From NCBI GenBank assembly GCA_007570785.1, contig ML664161.1, positions 47,521,895-47,585,894 of the forward strand: 64,000 bases of DNA, given 5' to 3'. This stretch comes from Antilocapra americana (Eukaryota > Chordata > Mammalia > Artiodactyla > Antilocapridae). A program made the translations under genes and the position numbers. Within the stretch, counting starts at the first letter, position 1; each line of letters opens with the position of its first letter. This document shows positions 58,760-64,000 of the stretch, piece by piece. Under the pieces are notes generated by a model. The model saw only the letters and a list, made by a program, of their open reading frames with translations. It searched no databases and was not told the DNA's origin.

Positions 58760-59545
58760 TTCAGTTCAGTTCAGTCACTCAGTTGTGTCTGACATCATGA
58801 CTCCATGAACCACAGCAGGCCAGGCCTCCCTGTCCATCACCAACTTCCAGAGTTTACCCAAACTCAAGTCCATTGAGTTGGTGATGCCATCCAACCATCT
58901 CATCCTCTGTCGTCCCATTCTCCTCCTGCCCTCAATCTTTCCCAGCATCAGGGTCTTTTCAAATGAGTCAGCTCTTTGCATCAAGTGGCCAAACTATTGG
59001 AGTTTCAGCATCAACATCAGTCCTTCCAATGAACACTCAGGACGGATCTTTAGGATGGACTGGTTGGATCTCCTGTAGTCAAGGGACTCTCAAGAGTCTT
59101 CTCCAACACCACAATTCAAAAGCATGAATTTTTCAGCACTCAGCTTTCTTAATAGGCTAACTCTCACATCCATACATGACTACTGGAAAAACCATAGCCT
59201 TGACTAGACGGAACTTTGTTGGCAAAGTAATGTCTCTGCTTTTTAATATACTCTCTAGGTTGGTCATAACTCTCCTTCCTAGGAGTAAGCATCTTAATTT
59301 CATGACTGCAGTCACTATCTGCAGTGATTTTGGACCTCCCAAAATAAAGTCAGCCACTGTTTCCACTGTTTCTCCATCTGTTTACAATGAAGTGATGGGA
59401 CCAGATGCCATGACCTTAATTTTCTGAATGTTGAGCATGAAGCCAACTTTTTCACTCTCCTCTTTCACTTTCATCAAGAGGCTCTTTAGTTCTTCTTCAC
59501 TAAGGGTGGTGTCATCTGCATATGCATATCTGAGGTTTCTCTCAG
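58760..59545 (-). mobile_element. LINE RTE-BovB, 5'-truncated copy
   Basis: Plus strand 'ttcagttcagttcagtcact' is the tail. It continues through the C-terminal coding region (minus-strand frames 58775-58984 and 59157-59366, for example [20 protein letters not shown]) and ends at the RT palm region ('gtcatctgcatatgcatatc'). Its flanks are the long direct repeats. Confidence 0.95.
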
Positions 59546-59594
59546 CAAAGTTTCCCAAACGCAAAGTCTACCCTATGTTCAATCATTATAAATG
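59546..59594. repeat. Exceptionally long target-site duplication, right copy
   Basis: Partner of 58711-58759. Confidence 0.85.
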
Positions 59595-60145
59595 CTACTA
59601 AGGTAAAACTTGAAATAAACCTTTTGCTTAAAATTTATGGTCCCTGAAGTAGTATTTACTTGCACAAAAGAGTAAAATGAAGTGTACATGGTTTTCCATC
59701 ACTTAAATGCATTATACCTTTTTACCTTTGAGGGCTCAGAAAGACTACAAGTTTTAAAAGCAAGTTTTTTTTCAAAGTTCCTTTCTTGGACTGTGAAAGC
59801 TTGATTTGGGGTAAAGAAATCAATTTTCATTATCTTCTGGAAGAAAAGTGTTCAATCTTTGCATCATAACTTGTTCCTTAGAATCAAGAAAAACAGATCC
59901 CAATTCTACCCTGTGTCTCAGTATGTGAGCCCATCTAATGAACCTAAGCCTGTTGATCAAAAGTGATAATTCAATACTTTATGGGCCAGATGCATACAGT
60001 AGAAATCAGCTGGAAGATATGTAACAGGCAACTTCAAGGCATTTCAGTAGGCTTAATATTGTACATCTGATAGTATTTGCAAACTCTAATGAAGTTGATA
60101 TAAGGACGAAATACCAGTTTGATGTCTGCTCTGTTTGTAAATGTT
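59595..60145. other. Unique sequence
   Basis: No feature recognised. Confidence 0.45.
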
Positions 60146-60149
60146 ATAG

Positions 60150-60300
60150 CTTTATAGGGTTCTTCAGTTATCTAGCTTAATCTCTTAATTTTACAGAAAA
60201 GAGCACTAAAACTTAGAAAAGTTGAAGATTTTAGCCTAAGTCTCACAGCTAGTAAACAGAAAGAAAATCCCTCCCTGACATCTTAAACCCAGCATCTCAA
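60150..60300 (-). repeat. MIR SINE fragment
   Basis: 'taattttacagaaaagagca', 'aaaacttagaaaagttgaag', 'tctcacagctagtaaacaga' are MIR in reverse complement. Confidence 0.65.
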
Positions 60301-61465
60301 CATTATCTGTTAGTTCTAGGCTATTACTTAAGAGTATTAAATGGTCTAAATAATGTCTTATAGTATAGAGTTGCATGGCTTTCTAAATTTTAAAGCATCA
60401 TCTTGCATTATAAAAACAATTCTGTGAAACTGAATGGAATCAGGTTGAAACTATATATTGGAATCATTTTGTTTTGAATGTTCTCTTTCCTCACTAGCAC
60501 TCTGAACTTTGACCGGATTTTCTTGTCTCATTAGTAAGAACATATACCAATTTCACATGACTAAGTTTCATCACTGAAAACTGACATCTTGCTTTAGATT
60601 ATTTTTTTCTCTATGTGACTCAAGAGATTAACCTATATTCTAGAAAAGCTGAGTTGTCACTGCAGTCTTAATACCAATATACACATCTTTTCCTCAGGCA
60701 GAGCAGAACAGAGGAAGCCAGTTCTACCAATGCCAACAGGAGTTTGTTGTTCTGGAAGGATTTCCTATTGTCATTCATGTATTATTGCAAATACACCTAT
60801 GATACTTAGGAAGCTCATGCTTTTTTTAACTGCAATAAGTAAGATGCCATCAGAAGAAACAATGAGTTCAAAAATATTATAGATAACTTTCAAGTTTCAT
60901 ATGTTTATCAAAATAAGGCTTGAAGAAAGTACTATAAAGTTGTGAAATAATACTGCTTATTTCTCCCCCCAAAAGTCCAATTATTCATTAAAATCAGAAA
61001 ATTTGATTGAGTTTAATCTTTTTATTTTTAACTGCTACTTATATGAATCTTCTGCAACCCAATCACTGAACAACTTTCTGTAACAACAACAATGCTCACT
61101 TGTGTAATCTTTTCCTTTGCCCTAATTCCACAATTATGATAGCTGACATTGACATTTATTTGGCATTTTTATGAAACTAATGATTATTTTTATTCTTATA
61201 CTTACTTGTAAAGGTTATAGATAATTGAATCCCTTGGTGTTCATATTTTTTGTAATCTAGATGCTACGTTTTACACATATCCATCTTTGGAGTTTGACTG
61301 TCATTCACTTGTATTCAGAGTCCATTTTTTAATCATGATATTCTTTCATCAAGTAAGGGCACAAGGTGATTAGAATAAATTGTGATATATTCAGCTTCAT
61401 TTGACTAATGTGGAATTAAGATAATCATTCCAAATTTAAAGGCACTGGTCCATATTTTCACCAGA
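60301..61465. other. Unique AT-rich sequence
   Basis: No feature recognised. Confidence 0.5.
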
Positions 61466-61469
61466 AGAT

Positions 61470-61561
61470 TAACAAAAATGAATGAGTACCTTTATTCATC
61501 TACTAAATAAACATTTATTGCTCACCTATTATTTGACAAGTACTGCATTTGTCCCTGACAA
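61470..61561 (+). repeat. Ancient unassigned repeat, start (interrupted copy)
   Basis: 'aaataaacatttattgctca', 'cctattatttgacaagtact' match the opening of the repeat at 958. The text resumes as 'caaggagtttacaaactagc' at 61813. Confidence 0.5.
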
Positions 61562-61578
61562 TAGAAAGATAAATTAAA

Positions 61579-61795
61579 TGGTGGCTTCCAGGGAATGTGG
61601 GAGGAAAGAATTGGTGGTTAGCGTTTAATGGGTGAAGAGTTTCAGCTGGAGAAGATGAAACAGTTCTGGAGCTAGGTGGTGGTGACAGTGGCACCACAGT
61701 GTGAGTGCACACTTAGCACCATATAACTAAACGGTTAAAATTGGTTAAAATGCTAAATTTTATGTTACGTATATCTCAGCACAATAAAAAGAAAT
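61579..61795 (+). mobile_element. Old L1 (L1M-like) 3' end fragment
   Basis: 'ttagcgtttaatgggtgaag', 'agttctggagctaggtggtg', 'gttaaaatgctaaattttat', 'atctcagcacaataaaaa' match the 3' end of an old mammalian L1. It interrupts the older repeat at 61470/61813, possibly with an AT-rich TSD (agaaagataaatta versus aaagaaataaatta). Confidence 0.6.
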
Positions 61796-61929
61796 AAATT
61801 AGATACGTTTCTCAAGGAGTTTACAAACTAGCAGGAGCAACTGAGAAATAGAGTATCACCGGTTATAATAGACTATGAAAAGCTCTATGGTAAAAGTATC
61901 TCTGCTGGATGAACACAAATGAGGTGAAT

Positions 61930-62136
61930 CTGGCTTCGCAGGTGGCACTAGTGGTAAAGAATCCACCTGTCAATGCAAAAGATGTGGTTTTGAACCCTGA
62001 GTAGGGAAGGTCTCCTGGAGAAGGGAATGGCAACCCAACCCACTCCAGTATTCTTGCCTGGAGAATTCCAGGGACAGAGGAGCCTTCTGGGCTACAGTCC
62101 ATGGGGTCGCAAAAGAGTCGGACATAACTTAGTGAC
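61930..62136 (+). mobile_element. SINE Bov-tA, full length
   Basis: Head 'cactagtggtaaagaatcca' (A box), 'gtggttttgaaccctgagta' (B box region), body 'ccactccagtattcttgcct', 'gggctacagtccatggggtc', 'gagtcggacataacttagtg'. There is a small insertion in 'caacccaacccactcc'. No clear TSD. Confidence 0.95.
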
Positions 62137-62451
62137 TTTTGCTTTCACTGTTTCTGTATCAAATAGGAGAGGAAGAGGTGTAAGAAAGGGTATTTCTGCA
62201 CAGTATCCAGATGAAGGAGTAGAAATGAGCTCACATACATGGAATAGAAAAACTACAGGCAGCATTCTAACGGTACAAGTGCCCTCAAGTAAGACAGTGG
62301 GCACAAGAGTGCATCCTGATGTCAAAGGCTGGTTATATCCAGAGCTCTTCTGAAGGCAATCCCTAGTTTCACAGCATTCATTCCAACAGTTCCCCAGTCT
62401 CTCTCCTATACCTTCAGCCTTGACTAATTTACTGAGTAATTAATGTGCAAA
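62137..62451. other. Unique sequence
   Basis: No feature recognised. Confidence 0.45.
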
Positions 62452-62464
62452 TATGTTCTCACAT
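62452..62464. repeat. Target-site duplication, left copy
   Basis: tatgttctcacat, exact match to 62692-62704. Confidence 0.92.
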
Positions 62465-62691
62465 GTGTGCTCAGTCACAGAGTCATGTTCAACTCTTTGA
62501 GATCCTTTGGATTATAACCCACAAGGCCCCTCTGTCCATGGGATTCTCTAGTTAAGAATACTGGAGTGGATTGCCACTTTCTTCTCCGGGGGATATTCCT
62601 GACTCCAGGGATTTAAACAGTTTCTCCTGTGTCTCTCACTTTGCAGGCAGGTTCTTTACCTGCTGAGCCATTGCGGAAGCCTATGTTCTCA
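62465..62691 (-). mobile_element. SINE Bov-tA, full length with TSD
   Basis: Plus strand 'tcagtcacagagtcatgttc', 'agaatactggagtggattgc', 'tactgagccattgcggaagc'-like end ('ctgctgagccattgcggaag'). More diverged than the other copies but with intact 13-bp TSDs. Confidence 0.94.
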
Positions 62692-62704
62692 CATAACCCA
62701 TTTT
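62692..62704. repeat. Target-site duplication, right copy
   Basis: Partner of 62452-62464. Confidence 0.92.
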
Positions 62705-63511
62705 TTAAAACACAAAAAAACCAAATGTTCCATGACTCATATACTCCTCCAGCAACCCCTCATCTAGCTGTATAAGAAAGTGTATGTCCCAAGAGACATG
62801 TATGGGGTGAAAGGGGGGAAGCTCCACTAGAGATTCTAGCTAATTAACATTCTTCAATGTAGTTTTCAATGAAGGTCTAAAGGAGGTTTAGATATTTATC
62901 AACATCAATACATTTATTTCCCATTTGTCTAATCACATTACATATCCACATCATTGTAAGGTCTCCAAAAATAAAGAGGGTTGAATACTAAACTATGAAT
63001 TTCAAAAAAGAAGAGGAAACTGAGGTCAGTTCCATTGGGGTAAAAAAAGAGTAAGAATTAGACTAAAGAAGGGAATCTTAAAAGAGCATGGTTATTACCA
63101 ATGAGGTTTGTTCTCTGCCCATGTCTTGTCCTAAGGACTCAATGGGGTAGAGGGTTGGCAAATGAGCTGTTTGCCACAATCTCTGTAATAAAAGTGATAT
63201 CCTCAATATTAGCCATTATAAGCATAAGTGGAGATTCTGGCTGTGACCCACAGTAGTGTAACTTTTGCCATGATGAGACTTTGAGCAGCAACTGGTAGAA
63301 CTCTCTTCATGCCAAGGCTCACTGGACACAAAGATCACTGGATCAAACACCACTGGCCTAAGTGCCATGCATTACCAACGGTAGAACACATTGGAAGGCA
63401 TCAGGACCAGAACAGTGGCACCTGCAGCTATCAGTAGCAGGGCTCCTGCTTTGGATACCAACAAGACAGGACACTGAGCCAACAGTGAAGAGAGCAAAGG
63501 CCAATGCCATG
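62705..63511. other. Unique sequence next to the broken BovB
   Basis: A run 'gtgaaaggggggaag' near 62810 and an A-run near 63043. On the minus strand about 63372-63540 can be read as a hydrophobic peptide continuing the BovB frame. I do not recognise it. Confidence 0.4.
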
Positions 63512-63926
63512 GTACTCTGAAAAGTACCAACTTTTCAGTACCAACCAGTACTCTGAAAAAGCCAACTTTTTCACTATCCTCTTTCACTCTCATCAAGAGG
63601 CTTTTTGGTTCCTCTTCACTTTCTGTCATAAGGGTGATGTCATCTGCATATCTGAGTTTATTGATATTTCTCTCGACAATCTTGATTCCAGCTTGTGCTT
63701 CCTCCAGCCCAATGTTTCTCATGATGTACTCTGCATATAAGTTAAATAAGCAGGGTAACAATATACAGCCTTGATGTAATCCTTTTCCTATTTGAAACCA
63801 GGCTGTAGTTCCATGTCCAGTTCTAACTGTTGCTTCCTGACCTGCATACTGATTTCTCAAGAGGCAAGTCAGGTGGTCTGGTATTCCCATCACTTTCAGA
63901 ATTTTCCCCAGTTTATTGTGATCCAC
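63372..63926 (-). pseudogene. BovB reverse-transcriptase fragment fused to unrelated hydrophobic tail (184 codons)
   Basis: Residues 1-123 are RTE RT: NKLGKILKVMGIPDHLTCLL, RTGHGTTAWFQIGKGLHQGC, ILLPCLFNLYAEYIMRNIGL, an intact KLRYADDITLMTESEEEPKS box and MRVKEDSEKVGF. From about residue 124 the sequence leaves BovB and reads through non-BovB DNA, giving a strongly hydrophobic end (VLLVSKAGALLLIAAGATVL, then VLMPSNVFYRW). The tail would pass as a transmembrane segment, but nothing shows it is a real domain; it may be chance or part of an old retrocopy. The frame opens at an internal Met, and the natural N-terminus lies beyond the window. Confidence 0.75.
63512..63578. repeat. Imperfect tandem duplication at BovB breakpoint
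   Basis: 'gtactctgaaaagtaccaac' (63512) recurs as 'gtactctgaaaaagccaact' (63548), a 36-bp period. The second unit runs directly into BovB sequence. Confidence 0.75.
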
Positions 63927-64000
63927 ACAGTCAAAAGTTTTGGCATAGTCAATAAAGCAGAAGTAGATGTTTTTCTGGAACTCTCTTGCTTTTTCGATAA
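63555..64000 (-). mobile_element. LINE RTE-BovB, RT region only, runs off the window
   Basis: The plus strand from 'aagccaactttttcactatc' to the window end is the reverse complement of the BovB RT palm/fingers. The C-terminal coding region and 3' tail, which should lie at the lower-coordinate side, are absent. Confidence 0.95.

Noticed and set aside
61930..61990. tRNA-like A and B boxes (also at 57767, 10038, 32973)
   Set aside because: They are the tRNA-derived heads of Bov-tA SINEs. No cloverleaf with an acceptor stem can be drawn, so these are not tRNA genes.
1..64000. CRISPR arrays, operons, phage or plasmid modules, toxin or defence systems
   Set aside because: The whole window is vertebrate nuclear DNA. 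Repeats are retrotransposons and microsatellites, not spaced arrays, and no prokaryote-like gene packing exists.
1..64000. A previously undescribed biological system
   Set aside because: After reading both strands I see only retrotransposon biology with known families or old repeats I could not name. Nothing supports a novel coding or regulatory system.

Overview
This window is mammalian nuclear DNA from a ruminant (pecoran artiodactyl, most likely a bovid). The evidence is the repeat content. There are at least nine copies of the RTE-type LINE BovB, recognised by its (ACTGA)n tail and its C-terminal ORF. There is one near full-length ruminant L1 with several 5'-truncated L1 copies, about nine tRNA-derived Bov-tA type SINEs, and one older CHR-type cetartiodactyl SINE. 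Older placental layers are also present: MIR, L2, MLT1-like MaLR LTRs and some repeats I recognise but cannot name. I found no exon, intact protein gene, tRNA or rRNA gene, CpG island or CRISPR array. The window looks like AT-rich intergenic or deep intronic DNA.

Layout. 1-14.5 kb: mostly unique or anciently repetitive sequence with a BovB copy (4.4-5.4 kb), two antisense L1 3' ends (6.8-7.5 and 11.6-11.9 kb) and one SINE. 14.5-22.4 kb: a near full-length but dead sense L1 with a long 5' region, a broken ORF1, a broken ORF2 containing a nested L1 3'-end fragment, and a 3'UTR. 22.6-33 kb: SINEs and old repeats, including an LTR-internal-LTR MLT1-like element (26.57-28.88 kb) sitting inside an older repeat. 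Beside it is a 275-bp LTR-like segment that carries target-primed retroposition hallmarks. 33.2-39.2 kb: two long BovB copies in opposite orientation flanking an (AC)21 and TA-rich microsatellite. 39-48.9 kb: unique DNA, a SINE, an L1 with an inverted 5' piece (43.8-44.2 kb) and a BovB 3' end. 48.9-51.6 kb: an L1 interrupted by a BovB, each with its own exact target-site duplication (TSD). 52.7-64 kb: four antisense BovB pieces, three Bov-tA SINEs and old repeats. The last BovB runs off the window and has lost its 3' end.

The only protein-coding potential is retrotransposon remnants: BovB endonuclease/reverse transcriptase fragments and L1 ORF1p/ORF2p fragments, all broken by stops and frameshifts. 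L1 and BovB supply the machinery for target-primed reverse transcription. The SINEs are parasites of such machinery, and the TSDs and A-rich tails show that process directly at several loci.

I found no undescribed molecular system. The points worth a second look are structural: nested insertions with readable TSDs, an unusually long duplication (about 49 bp) around one BovB, a twin-priming-like L1, a retroposed LTR-like segment, and an ORF joining BovB reverse transcriptase to a hydrophobic non-BovB tail. Family names come from recalled consensus sequences, not from a search. Boundaries without a TSD are accurate to roughly 10-30 bp.
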